From: Terebella lapidaria
Taxonomy: Eukaryota > Annelida > Polychaeta > Terebellida > Terebellidae
Assembly: GCA_949152475.1 (NCBI GenBank)
Contig: OX424559.1
Span: 38,795,119 to 38,859,118 of the forward strand
Direction of reading: 5' to 3'
Length of the DNA stretch: 64,000 nt
In this document: piece by piece, positions 45,010-57,613 of the stretch
Layout: each line of letters begins with the position of its first letter
How positions within the stretch are numbered: the first letter of the stretch is position 1
Notes under the pieces: model-generated
Told to the model about the DNA's origin: nothing
What the model saw: only the letters and a program-made list of their open reading frames with translations
The model's database searches: none
Made by a program: the position numbers and the translations under genes

Positions 45010-45099
45010 AGGTTACCGGACCTATGGTCCGATAACCTATTGCCATGGCGTTGCGTCCGTCGTCCGTCCGTCGTCCGTCCGTCGTCCGTTAACATTTTT

Positions 45100-47232
45100 A
45101 GGTTACCGGACCTTAGGTCCGTAACCTATTGGCATGGCGATGCGTCCGGCGTCGGCGTCGTCGTCCGTCGTCCGTCGTCCGTCGTCGTCGTCGTCCGTCA
45201 ACAATTTTATCTTTAAAGTTTACGATCGAATTTTTCTGAAATTTTGCACAAAAATGCCTAAAAATATTTCGAGAGGGAGGTATTTTTTAGTTTTTTGATT
45301 TTCGCATTTTTTTCAAAATGGCGGCCGTTTTCGACGAAAAATGCCTGATTTTGGACTTTGGCGGCCATTTTCTCAAAATCTGTTCAGTAACTTTTTTTTT
45401 TATTGATGCATAACACTCCTCATATGTACCCCTGTGACATGTATAAATTTCGTTGCGCTTGAATCGCTCAAAGTGGGCCATTTTGGGCCCAAACTCGGCC
45501 CAAATGGGACTTTCCCATGTTAAATTCTCCTATGCTTTATAATGGGACACATTAAAGCCTAATATCTCACTTAATATTGAGATTAGAGACTAGGAATCAA
45601 TTGTGGACATATAGGAAATGATATATGCTGAATATTGTCGTGACCTTGAATTTGACCTCTGACCTTGGTTTCAAGGTCAGAGCGGCCGTTTTCGTCGAAA
45701 AATGGCCAATTTTGGTCTTCGACGGTCGTTTTCTCAAAATCTGTTCAGTAACTTTTTTTTTTATTGATGAAAAACACTCCTCATATGTACCCCTGTGACA
45801 TGTATAAATTTCGTTGCGCTTGAATGGCTTGAAGTGGGCCATTTTGGGCCCAAACTCGACCCAAATGTGACTTTCCCATGTTAAATTTTCCTATGCTTTA
45901 TAATGGCACACATTAAGCCTAATATCTCACTTAATATTGAAATTAGAGACTAGGAATGAATTGTGGACATATAGGAAATGATATATGCTGAATATTCTCG
46001 TGACCTTGAATTTGACTTTTGACCTCATTTTCAAGGTCACAGGACAAAATGGCTAATATCTCGCTTATTATCGACTTTACAGCTGAGGAATCAATTGTGA
46101 ACATATAGGAAATGATATATGCTCAATATTCTTGTGACCTTGAATTTGACCTTTGACCTCATTTTGAAGGTCACATGACAAAATGGCTAATATCTCGCTT
46201 ATTATCGACTTTACAGTTTAAGAATCAATTGTGAACATATAGGAAATGATATATGCTGAATATTTTCGTGACCTTGAATTTGACCTTTGACCTCATTTCC
46301 AAGGTCGCAGGACAAAATTGCTAATATCTCGCTTATTATCGACTTTACAGCTTAGGAATCAATTGTGAACATATAGGAAATGATATATGCTGAATATTCT
46401 CGTGGCCTTGAATTTGAGCTTTGACCTCATTTTCAAGGTCACAGGACAAAATGGCCAATATCTTGCTTATTAGCGACTTTACAGCTTAGGAATCGATTGT
46501 GAACATATAGGAAATGATATATGCTGAAAATTCTCGTGACCTTGAATTTGACCTTTGACTTCATTTTCAAGGTCACAGGACAAAACGGCCAATATCTTGC
46601 TTATTAGCGACTTTACAGCTTAGGAATCAATTGTGAACATATAGGAAATGATATATGCTGAAAATTCTCATGACCTTGAATTTGACCTTTGACCTCATTT
46701 TCAAGGTCACATGACAAAATGGCTAATATCTCGCTTATTATCGACTTTACAGCTTAGGAATCAATTGTGAACATATAGGAAATGATATATGCTGAATATT
46801 CTCATGACCTTGAATTTGACCTTTGACCTCATTTTCAAATTCACAGGACAAAATGGCCAATATCTCGCTTATTATCGACTTTACAGCTTAGGAATCAATT
46901 GTGAACATATAGGAAATGATATATTCTGAATATTTTAATGATATTGAATTTGACCTTTGACCTAAATTTCAAGGTCAGTCATTTTATTTTCAAAGTCAGA
47001 TTACAAAATGGCTTATATCTCGCTTATTATCAAATTTACAGCTTAGGGGTCCATAGTGAACATATAGGAAATGATGTATGCTGAATAGTTTGGTGATCTA
47101 GAATTTAACCTTTGATCCCATTTTCAAGGTTAGAGATATGGCGATTTCAGTGGTGACCTTGAATTTGACCTTCAACTTTCTCGGCTTAACTCTGTATATT
47201 TCTCCGGTAACCTTTCTAGCCCATTGGGCTAA
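45100..47232 (-). mobile_element. Family B layer 2a, 2.13 kb, complete
   Basis: Inserted between AACATTTTT and TTTTTATCTTTTTTG of layer 1; the uninterrupted host reads CACATTTTTATCTTTTTTG. Ends AGGTTACCGGACCTTAGGTC and TAGCCCATTGGGCTAA. It holds about eight 134 bp monomers (46040-46980; GACCTTGAATTTGACCTTTG, TTATCGACTTTACAGCTTAG). Confidence 0.8.
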
Positions 47233-48239
47233 TTTTTATCTTTTTTGTTTACGGGCGAATTTTTTTGAAATTTTGCACAAAAATGCTTAAAAATAATTCA
47301 AAAAGGAGGTATTTTTTAGTTTTTTGATTTTCGCATTCTTTTCAAAATGGCGGCCGTTTTCGTCGAAAAATGGCCAATTTTGGACTTTGATGGTCGTTTT
47401 CTCAAAATCTGTTCAGTAACTTTTTTAGGTTACCGGACCTATGGTCCGATAACCTATTGGCATGGCGTTGCGTCCGTCGTCCGTCGTCGTCCGTCGTCGT
47501 CGTCGTCGTCGTCCACATTTTTATCTTTTTTGTTTACGGGCGAATTTTTCTGAAATTTTGCAGAAAAATACTTAAAAATAATTCAAGAAGGAGGTATTTT
47601 TTAGTTTTTTGATTTTCGCTTTTTTTTCAAAATGGCGGCCATTTTCGACGAAAAAGGCCTGATTTTGGACTTTGGCGGCCATTTTCTCAAAATCTGTTCA
47701 GTAACTTTTTTTCTCTTTGATACATAAGACTCCTCATATGTACTTCTATGATGTCTATAAATTTCGTTGCGCTTGAATCGCTCGAAGTGGGCCATTTTGG
47801 CCCAAACTCGGCCCAAATGGGACTTTCCCATGTTAAATTCTCCTATGCTTTATAATGGGACACATTAAAGCCTGATATCTCACCTAATATTGAGATTAGA
47901 GGCTAGGAATCAATTGTGGACATATAGGAAATTATATATGCTGAATATTGTCGTGACCTTGAATTTGACCTGTGACCTTGGTTTCAAGGTCAGAGCGGCC
48001 GTTTTCGTCGAAAAATGGCCAATTTTGGACTTCGACGGTCGTTTTCTCAAAATCTGTTCAGTAACTTTTTAGGTTACCGGACCTATGGTCCGATAACCTA
48101 TTGGCATGGCGTTGCGTCCGTCGTCCGTCGTCGTCCGTCGTCGTCGTCGTCCACATTTTTATCTTTTTTGTTTACGGGCGAATTTTTCTGAAATTTTGCA
48201 GAAAAATACTTAAATATAATTCAAGAAGGAGCTATTTTT

Positions 48240-50419
48240 AGGTTACCGGACCTATGGTCCGATAACCTATTGCCATGGCGTTGCGTCCGGCGTCCGTCCG
48301 TCGTCGTCGTCGTCGGCGGCGGCGGCGTCGTCGTCGTCCGTCCACATTTTTATCTTTAAAGTTTACGGTCCAATCTTTCTGAAAATTTGGGAAAAGATAC
48401 CTTAAAATAGTTTGAGAAGGAGGTGTTTTTTAGTTTTTTGATTTTTTGATTTTTTTCAAAATGGCGGCCGTTTTCGTCGAAAAACGGTCAAATTTGAACT
48501 TTGGCGGCCATTTTCTCAAAAACTGTCTGATCAGATTTGAGATTTTTGTTTCAAAAGATTCTTGTTATGTACCTCTGTGATGTGTATAAGTTTGGTTGCC
48601 CTTGAATCGCCGGTCTGCATATGGCGGCCATTTTGAATTTTCGACGGGTCGACGAAAAAAAAATTTTTCGGCCCAAATCGCATTACTATCCATTTTGGGC
48701 CATTTCTAGGCAAAAAAAAATTTTCACCCTTTGAAAAAAATTTTGGACAAAATTTTCGTCACTTTTTTCCTTCATAATGGGAGCTGTCCGGACTGTACTC
48801 ATAGAACGCTTGAAGATAGAGCTTAGAAATTGGCACTTTCAAATGGGAAGTCATATATGGTGACTTGTGTGGTGACCTTGAATTTGACCTTCGATGACCT
48901 TGAAAGGTCAAAACAGCCATTTTTGGGTCGGAAAACGCTCAAATTTGCACCTGGTCTGTATTTTCTCAAAAAGTGTCTGATCAGTTTTGAGATTTTTGCT
49001 TAAAAAGATTCCTCTTATATACCTCTGTGACGTGTATAAGTTTTGTTGCCCTTGAATCGCCGATCTCCTTGTGGCGGCCATTTTGAATTTTGGACGAGTC
49101 GGCGAAAAAAAATTTTTCGCCCCAAATCACATTACTATCCATTTTGGGCAATTTCTAGGCAAAAAAAAATTTTCACCCTTTGAAAAAATTTTGGACGGGA
49201 AATTTTCGGCACTTTTTTCCTTCATAATGGGAGCTGTCCGGACTGTACTCATAGAACGCTTGAAGATAGAGCTTAGAAATTGGCACTTTCAAATGGGAAG
49301 TCATATATGGCGACTTGTGTGGTGACCTTGAATCTGACCTTGGATGACCTTGAAAGGTCAAAACAGCCATTTTGGGGTCAAAAAATGCCCAGATTTGCCT
49401 CTGTAGATGGAATGCTTGCAGAGAGAGCTCATGTTATGAACAGGAAGACATATATGGCACAACTAATGATGACCTTGAACTTGACGTCAGATGACCTTGA
49501 GTGCCAAATGTCTGACTTGGAATGTGTAAATTGACCTGAGCGGCCTAAACGATTCCACCCAACAAATAGAATATCAAATGCCGCACACATACATGTAATG
49601 GTAACATCGAAGTTCATACGGATGACCTTGATGTATTTTCTCAAAAAGTGTCTGATCAGTTTTGAGATTTTTGCTTAAAAAGATTCCTCTTATATACCTC
49701 TGTGACGTGTATAAGTTTTGTTGCCCTTGAATCGCCGATCTCCTTGTGGCGGCCATTTTGAATTTTGGACGAGTCGGCGAAAAAAAAATTTTCGCCCCAA
49801 ATCACATTACTATCCATTTTGGGCAATTTCTAGGCAAAAAAAAATTTTCACCCTTTGAAAAAATTTTGGACTTAGGAAATTTTCGGCACTTTTTTCCTTC
49901 ATAATGGGAGCTGTCCGGACTGTACTCATAGAACGCTTGAAGATAGAGCTTAGAAATTGGCACTTTCAAATGGGAAGTCATATATGGCGACTTGTGTGGT
50001 GACCTTGAATCTGACCTTGGATGACCTTGAAAGGTCAAAACAGCCATTTTGGGGTCAAAAAATGCCCAGATTTGCCTCTGTAGATGGAATGCTTGCAGAG
50101 AGAGCTCATGTTATGAACAGGAAGACATATATGGCACAACTAATGATGACCTTGAACTTGACGTCAGATGACCTTGAGTGCCAAATGTCTGACTTGGAAT
50201 GTGTAAATTGACCTGAGCGGCCTAAACGATTCCACCCAACAAATAGAATATCAAATGCCGCACACATACATGTAATGGTAACATCGAAGTTCATACGGAT
50301 GACCTTGATTGGGATTTACACTGCGAACCTTGATTGGTAAATCTCAAGGTCTGTAACCTGCCAATGCTGCCATGGCCAAACCAAAATTGTCCGGTAACCT
50401 ATCTTAGCCTTTGGGCTAA
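48240..50419 (-). mobile_element. Family B layer 4, subfamily with AAAACAGCCATTTT units, 2.18 kb
   Basis: Innermost copy, inserted in GGAGCTATTTTT; layer 3 resumes as TTTTTAGTTTTTTGATTTTC, matching the uninterrupted GGTATTTTTTAGTTTTTTGA. Ends AGGTTACCGGACCTATGGTC and TTAGCCTTTGGGCTAA. It contains a ~676 bp near-identical tandem duplication (48958-49632 and 49633-50309). Same subfamily as 13512-15130. Confidence 0.8.
48958..50309 (-). repeat. 676 bp near-identical tandem duplication inside layer 4
   Basis: GTATTTTCTCAAAAAGTGTC starts both units; CATACGGATGACCTTGAT ends both. Only a few differences are seen, e.g. TGGACGGGAAATT against TGGACTTAGGAAATT. Similar-length duplications at 14000-14900 point to repeated unit gain in this subfamily. 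Confidence 0.85.
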
Positions 50420-53400
50420 TTTTTTAGTTTTTTGATTTTCGCTTTTTCTTCAAAATGGCGGTCGTTTTCGACGAAAAATGCCTGATTTTGGACTTTGGCG
50501 GCTATTTTCTCAAAATCTGTTCAGTAACTTTTTTTCTTTTTGATACATAACACTCCTCATATGTACTTCTATGATGTCTATAAATTTCGTTGCGCTTGAA
50601 TCGCTCGAAGTGGGCCATTTTGGCCCAAACTCGGCCCAAATGGGACTTTCCCATGTTAAATTATCCTATGCTTTATAATGGGACACATTATGCCTAATAT
50701 CTCACTTGATATTGAGATTAGAGACTAGGAATCAATTGTGAACATATAGGAAATGATATATGCTGAATATTCTCGTGACCTTGAATTTGACCTCTGACCT
50801 CAGTTTCAAGGTCACATGACAAAATGGCTAATATTTTGCTTATTATCGACTTTACAGCTTAGGAATCAATTGTGAACATATAGGAAATGATATATGCTGA
50901 ATATTCTCATGACCTTGAATTTGACCTTTGACCTCATTTCCAAGGTCACAGGACAAAATTGCTAATATCTCGCTTATTATCAACTTTACAGCTTAGGAAT
51001 CAATTGTGAACATATAGGAAATGATATATGCTGAATATTCTCGTGATCTTGAATTTGACCTTTGACCTCATTTTCAAGGTCACAGGACAAAATGGCCAAT
51101 ATCTTGCTTCTTAGCGAATTTACAGCTTAGGAATCAATTGTGAACATATAGGAAATGATATATGCTGAATATTCTCGTGACCTTGAATTTGACCTTTGAT
51201 CTCATTTTCAAGGTCACAGGACAAAATGGCCAATATCTTGCTTATTATCGACTTTACAGCTTAGGAATCAATTGCGAACATATAGGAAATGAGATATTCT
51301 GAATATTTTAATGATGTTGAGTTTGACCTTTGACCTAAATTTCAAGGTCAGTCATTTTATTTTCAAAGTCAGATTACAAAATGGCTTATATCTCGCTTAT
51401 TATCAAATTTACAGCTATGGGGTGCATAGTGAACATATAGGAAATGATGTATGCTGAATAGTTTGGTGATCTAGAATTTAACCTTTGATCCCATTTTCAA
51501 GGTTAGAGATATGGCGATTTCAGTGGTGACCTTGAATTTGACCTTCAACTTTCTCGGCTTAACTCTGTATATTTCTCCGGTAACCTTTCTAGCCCATTGG
51601 GCTAATTTTTTCTTATTGATGCATAACACTCCTCATATATACCCCTGTGACATGTATAAATTTCGTTGCCCTTGAATCGCTCGAAGTGGGCCATTTTGGG
51701 CCCAAACACGGCCCAAGTGGGACTTTCCCATGTTAAATTCTCCTATGCTTTATAATGGGACACATTAAGCCTAATATCTCACTTAATATTGAGATTAGAG
51801 ACTAAGAATCAATTGTGGACATATAGGAAATGATATATGCTAAATATTCTCGTGACCTTGAATTTGACCTCTGACCTCGGTTTCAAGGTCAGAGCGGCGG
51901 TTTTCGTCGAAAAATGGCCAATTTTGGACTTTGACGATCGTTTTCTCAAAATCTGTTCAGTAACTTTTTTTCTTATTGATGCATAACACTCCTCATATGT
52001 GCCCTTGTGACATGTATAAATTTCGTTGCATTTGAATCGCTCGAAGTGGGAAACTCAGCCCAAATGGGACTCTACCATGTTAAATTCTCCTATGCTTTAT
52101 AATGGGACACATTAAGCCTAATATCTCACTTAATATTGAGATTAGAGACTATGAATCAATTGTGGACATATAGGAAATGATATATGCTGAATATTCTCGT
52201 GGCCTTGAATTTGAGCTTTGACCTCATTTTCAAGGTCACAGGACAAAATGGCCAATATCTTGCTTATTAGCGACTTTACAGCTTAGGAATCGATTGTGAA
52301 CATATAGGAAATGATATATGCTGAAAATTCTCGTGACCTTTAATTTGACCTTTGACCTCATTTTCAAGGTCACAGGACAAAACGGCCAATATCTTGCTTA
52401 TTAGCGACTTTACAGCTTAGGAATCAATTGTGAACATATAAGAAATGATATATGCTGAAAATTCTCATGACCTTGAATTTGACCATTGACCTCATTTTCA
52501 AGGTCACATGACAAAATGGCTAATATCTCGCTTATTATCGACTTTACAGCTTAGGAATCAATTGTGAACATATAGGAAATGATATATGCTGAATATTTTG
52601 ATGACCTTGAATTTGACCCTGACCTCATTTCCAAGGTCACAGGACAAAATTGCTAATATCTCGCTTATTATCGACTTTACAGCTTAGGAATCAATTGTGA
52701 ACATATAGGAAATGATATATGCTGAATATTCTCATGACCTTGAATTTGACCTTTGACCTCATTTTCAAGGTCACAGGACAAAATGGCCAATATCTTGCTT
52801 ATTAGCGCCTTTACAGCTTAGAAATCAATTGTGAACATATAGGAAATGATATATGCTGAATATTCTAGTGACCTTGAATTTGACTTTTGACCTCATTTTC
52901 AAGGTCAACAGGACAAAATGGCTAATATCTCGCTTATTATCGACTTTACAGCTTAGGAATCAATTGTGAACATATAGGAAAAGACATATTCTGAATATTC
53001 TCGTGACCTTGAATTTGACCTTTGACCTGAATTTCAAGGTCAGTCACCTTATTTTCAAGGTCGGAATACTAAATGGCTTATGTCTCGATTATTATCGAAT
53101 TTACAGCTTTGGAGTCCATAGTGAACATATAGGAAATGATGTATGCTGAATAATTTGGTGATCTAGAATTTGACCTTTGACCTCATTTTCAAGGTCACAT
53201 CACAGAATGGCTAATATCTCACTTATTATCTACTTTACAGCTTAGGAATCTATTGTGGACATACTAGAAGTGATATATTTGTTGGATATTTCATGGCCTT
53301 GAATTGATTAATGACTTTATTTTCAAGGTCACTGGACAAAAGGCTAATATCTAAAATATACATTGTCCGGTAACCTTTCTTAGCCCTTGGGCTAATTTTT

Positions 53401-54689
53401 TTTCTTTTTGATACATAACACTCCTGATATGTACTCCTATGATGTCTATAAATTTCGTTGCGCTTGAATCGCTCGAAGTGGACCATTTTGGCCCAAACTC
53501 AGCCCAAATGGGACTTTCCCATGTTAAAATCTCCTATGCTTTATAATGTGACACATTATGCCTAATATCTCACTTAATATTGAGATTAGAGACTAGGAAT
53601 CAATTGTGGACATATAGGAAATGATATATGCTGAATATTCTCGTGACCTTGGATTTGACCTCTGACCTCAATTTCAAGGTCAGAGCACAAAATGGCTGAT
53701 ATCTCGCTTATTATCGACTCTACAGCTTAGGAATCAATTGTGGACATATAGGAAATGATATATGCTGAATATTCTGATGACCTTGAATTTAACCTTTGAT
53801 GGCATTTTCAAGGTCATAGGACAAAATGGCTAATATCTCGCTTGTTATCGACTTTACAGCTTAGGAATCAGTTATGAACATATAGGAAATGATATATGCA
53901 GATTATTGTCATGACCTTGAATTTGACCTTTGACCTCATTTTCAAGGTCACAGGACAAAATGGCTAATATCTCACTTATTATCGACTCTACAGCTTAGGA
54001 ATCAATTGTGGACATATAGGAAATGATATATGCTGAATATTCTGATGACCTTGAATTTGACCTTTGATGGCATTTTCAAGGTCATAGGACAAAATGGCTA
54101 ATATCTCGCTTGTTATCGACTTCACAGCTTAGGAATCAGTTATGAACATATAGGAAATGATATATGCAGATTATTGTCATGACCTTGAATTTGACCTTTG
54201 ATCTCATTTTCAAGGTCACAGGACAAAATGGCTAATATCTCACTTATTATCGATTTTACAGCTGGGGAATCAATTGTGGCCATGTAGGAAATGATATATG
54301 CTGAATATTCTCGGAACTTGAATTTGACCTCTGACCTCATTCTCAAGGTCCAAGGACAAACTGGCTCATATCTTGCTCCTCTATTGACTGTATGGCTTGG
54401 GAATCAAATGTGGACATGTGATAAAGATTTATGATATAAAATGATATACACTGAATATTTTGATGACCTTGAATTTGACCTTTGCCCCTTCATTTTCAAG
54501 GCCACAGCACAAAATTGCTAATATCTCGCTGATTATTGAATTTACAGCTTAGCAATCAACTGTGGACATGATATATGCTTAATATTATATATGCTGAATA
54601 TTCTCTTGACCTTGAATTTAACCAGTGACCTGGCTAACATCTAAAATATTAAACATTGTCCGGTAACCTATCTTTGGCCCTCGGCCTAA

Positions 54690-56030
54690 TTTTTTTGGGA
54701 GGGGGGGGGGGGGATGAACGTCTCATTCATGAAACAAGGAATAAGGGTCATTTGTACCAAAGCGGGACCTATTTCACGAGTATGTATAGTACGCCGACTA
54801 TGGTAAAAACACCATATTGGCAATGAACCTACCGTACACACTAAAGAGGGCGACGATTTGATGGGTTTAGAGTAAAAACTGAGGTGTATTTTTTGGGGGG
54901 GGATGAACATCTCATTCACGAAAAAAGGGTCATTGTTACAAAAGCGGGACCTATTTCACGAGTATATATAGTGGGTCAACTAAAGCTCAGACATAATATT
55001 GGCAATGAATCTACTGTACACAGTAACGAGGGCGACGATTTGATGGGGTTAGAGTAAAAAATGGGGTGTGTTTTTTTTGGGGGGATGAACGTCTCATTCA
55101 TGAAATAAGGGTCATTTGTACTAAAGCAGGACCTATTTCACGAGTATGTATAGTACGCCGATTATGGTAAAAACACCATATTGGCAATGAACCTACCGTA
55201 CACACTAACGAGGGCGACGATTTGATGGGGTTAGAGTAAAAAATGGGGTGTATTTTTTTGCGGGGATGAACATCTTATTCACGAAATAAGGGTCATTTGT
55301 ACCAAAGCGGGACCTATTTCACGAGTATATATAGTGGGTCAACTACTGCGCAGACACAATATTGGCAATGAACCTACCGTACATACTAAAGAGAGTGACG
55401 ATTTGATGAGGGGTGAGAGTAAAAAATGGGGTGTAGTTTTTTGGGGGGATGAACATCTTATTCACGAAATAAGGGTCATTTGTACCAAAGCGGGACCTAT
55501 TTCACGAGTATATATAGTGGGTCAACTACAGCTCAGACATAATATTGGCAATGAACCTACCGTACACAGTAACGAGGGCGACGATTTGATGGGGTTAGAG
55601 TAAAAAATGGGGTGTGTTTTTTTTGGGGGGGATGAACGTCTCATTCATGAAATAAGGGTCATTTGTACTAAAGCAGGACCTATTTCACGAGTATGTATAG
55701 TACGCCGATTATGGTAAAAACACCATATTGGCAATGAACCTACCGTACACACTAACGAGGGCGACGATTTGATGGGGTTAGAGTAAAAAATGGGGTGTAT
55801 TTTTTTGCGGGGATGAACATCTTATTCACGAAATAAGGGTCATTTGTACCAAAGCGGGACCTATTTCACGAGTATATATAGTGGGTCAACTATAGCGCAG
55901 ACACAATATTGGCAATGAACCTACCGTACACACTAAAGAGAGTGACGATTTGATGAGGAGTGAGAGTAAAAAATGGGGTGTAGTTTTTTTTTTGGGGGGG
56001 GGGGGGGGGGGGCATGAACATCTCATTCAC
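54690..56030 (+). repeat. ~183 bp satellite with higher-order BAB' structure
   Basis: Unit starts (GGATGAAC) at 54712, 54901, 55083, 55264, 55447, 55630, 55811 and about 56011. Type A units have TACGCCGA(C/T)TATGGTAAAA. Type B units have TATAGTGGGTCAACTA with AGCTCAGACATAATATTGG, and B' has GCGCAGACACAATATTGG. Order is A, B A B', B A B', so the trimer of ~546 bp was itself duplicated. G-runs mark each unit boundary. Located about 1.2 kb before TOMM40 exon 2. Confidence 0.85.
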
Positions 56031-56109
56031 GAAGTAAGGGTGATTTGCACAAAATTGTCGTCAAATTTGTGCCATGACCCCATGCATCACCACAATTGAA
56101 TTTCATGGC

Positions 56110-56930
56110 CTATTTAAACAGTGTGGGGAATAGGTCCTCCAGGGATCTATGTCACGAGAAGGCCGGGGATACATACTTGATATAGATTTTTGAGCACTGA
56201 ATATTGCCGACTTGAAAACTCGAACCATAATTTCACAAGCTCATTCTGTCAGCAGTAATGACATCAAATTCATTACTGCTGTTATATCAGTCAATCACTA
56301 TAGTTATTATATCATGTATATTGTTCATATTGAAGCAGAATTTGAAGACCCTGAAATAATAATCATACCAGCTATATGATCCCAATCATCCCAATTTCGC
56401 TCTATCCTAAAACAAATTCGCCAACCAACTGTTTGGCTGGTTCTTCCCAGACAATCACTAAAGTAAAGATATTCACCATCGCATATCGTTAGATCACTAT
56501 CGATAGTATCTCAAATCAGTCACGCTAAAAGCAAAACACGGTCCAGCAGTCGTGGTGATTGACGGACGTTCAAAATCAACAGTCTTCTCAATTACTGTCG
56601 CTTTTGTTGCCTCATACATCAAATATTCCTAACTTGAAAACTTGAACCAGATTTTGACAACTTGACTCAAGCTCATTGGCACATCTATTTTGCCAGCTGT
56701 ATCGACCTCATAATTCGCTTGGTGATGCCTCTACTCATTATCTCAGATCTAGTTGTGGCGCCACCAATCAATTCTGATTTCATACACTGTTGACAAAATG
56801 GATACACACATGACCCGGCCAAGAGCTTGTCAAAATCTGGTTTGAGTTTTCAAGGAGAGAATATATTCAGTGATAAAGTCATTGATTGTTTGTCGAATAT
56901 GTATCCCATATGTCCTCTTGGTATACAAAT
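56110..56930. repeat. Inverted and direct repeats before TOMM40 exon 2
   Basis: ACTTGAAAACTCGAACC (56211) and ACTTGAAAACTTGAACCAG (56632) are direct copies. GGTTTGAGTTTTCAAG (56840) is the inverse, as are GGGATACATACTTGA (56164) against GTCGAATATGTATCCC (56893). Probably a diverged TIR element. The remainder to 57202 shows nothing else. Confidence 0.45.
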
Positions 56931-57202
56931 GAGGTCTAGAGGGTACAGTTGTGGAAGGCCTGGAGGGTACAGTTAAGATTGTGATTTATTCGTTGAAAAG
57001 ATGTCCAAACGATTTCTGGCCCGAGGGTGAATGACGGCCATCTCAGATGGTCTGCATCGCTCAGCATGCTCAGGCTGCTATCCATTGTGTTATAATAATA
57101 TCGATAGCAAATTTCAATGCTGCTATCGATGCAAATACCGATATTACGATACATCATGCCGGGCCTACGAACTAATAAATATTGAATAACCCTGTTTTGC
57201 AG

Positions 57203-57363
57203 ACTTGTTTCCGATGCCGTTTGAGGGCGCCAAGCTGTTGATTAACAAGGGCCTGAGTCAGCACTTCCAAATCAGTCACACGATGACAATGAGCTCACTT
57301 CAACCGTCAGGGTACAAGTTTGGCTGCACATACGTCGGCACGAAACAGTATGGACCCGCCGAG
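57203..57363 (+). CDS. TOMM40: TOMM40 exon 2
   Basis: Phase-1 acceptor after TTTTGCAG. It completes the split D codon, giving DLFPMPFEGAKLLINKGLSQ then HFQISHTMTMSS and YKFGCTYVGTKQYGPAE, the first barrel strands of Tom40. The F-E-G-x-K-L-x-x-N-K-G-L-S and T-Y-V-G-T-K-Q motifs are invariant in animals. Ends in phase 0 before GTCAGG. Confidence 0.96.
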
Positions 57364-57477
57364 GTCAGGCAAATTACGGAAATGCTTAGACTTGTAAACG
57401 TTTAATGATAGTAGTAAAACCATTGAATTTATGTTATGACTTAAAATTTGAATCTATCAATACTTGTGTGTTTCCAG

Positions 57478-57579
57478 GCTTACCCTGTTTTACTTGGAGA
57501 AATTGACCCTTCAGGGAATCTCAACGCAAATATCATCCATCAGTTTACAAAAAGCCTCAGATGTAAATTTGTCTCTCAG
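57478..57579 (+). CDS. TOMM40: TOMM40 exon 3
   Basis: 34 codons, phase 0 at both ends: AYPVLLGEIDPSGNLNANII then HQFTKSLRCKFVSQ, matching the Tom40 P-V-L-x-G-D-x-D-x-S-G-S-L-N-A segment. Acceptor TTTCCAG, donor GTATGT. Confidence 0.96.
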
Positions 57580-57613
57580 GTATGTTGATTCATAAAATGA
57601 TGAAATTGACATA

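Larger units (their letters stand above)
48071..51605 (-). mobile_element. Family B layer 3 (own sequence ~1.36 kb)
   Basis: Inserted after CAGTAACTTTTT of layer 2b, which resumes at 51606 as TTTTTTCTTATTGATGCATA. Own pieces: 48071-48239 and 50420-51605. Its terminal segment 51300-51605 is nearly identical to 46930-47232 of layer 2a, so these two copies are close relatives. Confidence 0.75.
47427..53395 (-). mobile_element. Family B layer 2b (own sequence ~2.43 kb)
   Basis: Inserted after CAGTAACTTTTTT of layer 1. Layer 1 resumes at 53396 with T-run then CTTTTTGATACATAACACTC. Own pieces: 47427-48070 and 51606-53395, with about six 134 bp monomers at 52200-53000. Ends AGGTTACCGGACCTATGGTC and TTAGCCCTTGGGCTAA. 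Confidence 0.75.
45010..54689 (-). mobile_element. Family B layer 1 (own sequence ~1.58 kb), host of two nested groups
   Basis: Begins AGGTTACCGGACCTATGGTC after TTTTT (45005-45009) and ends GGCCCTCGGCCTAA before a T-run. Own pieces: 45010-45099, 47233-47426 and 53396-54689. The pieces join in the normal family order: microsatellite, GTTTACGGGCGAATTTTT block, CTGTTCAGTAACTTTTTT, GATACATAACACTCC, GGACCATTTTGGCCC block, 134 bp monomers. Non-coding. Confidence 0.75.

Noticed and set aside
45287-45842. Recurrent short frames beginning MAHFERFKRNEIY (also at 11863, 12880, 47601 and 53250)
   Set aside because: The same stretch of family B translated in different copies. Short, ends variably, and the conservation is that of the DNA repeat.
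44718-54689. CRISPR-like array
   Set aside because: Regular 134 bp units are contiguous tandem monomers without unique spacers, in a eukaryotic genome.
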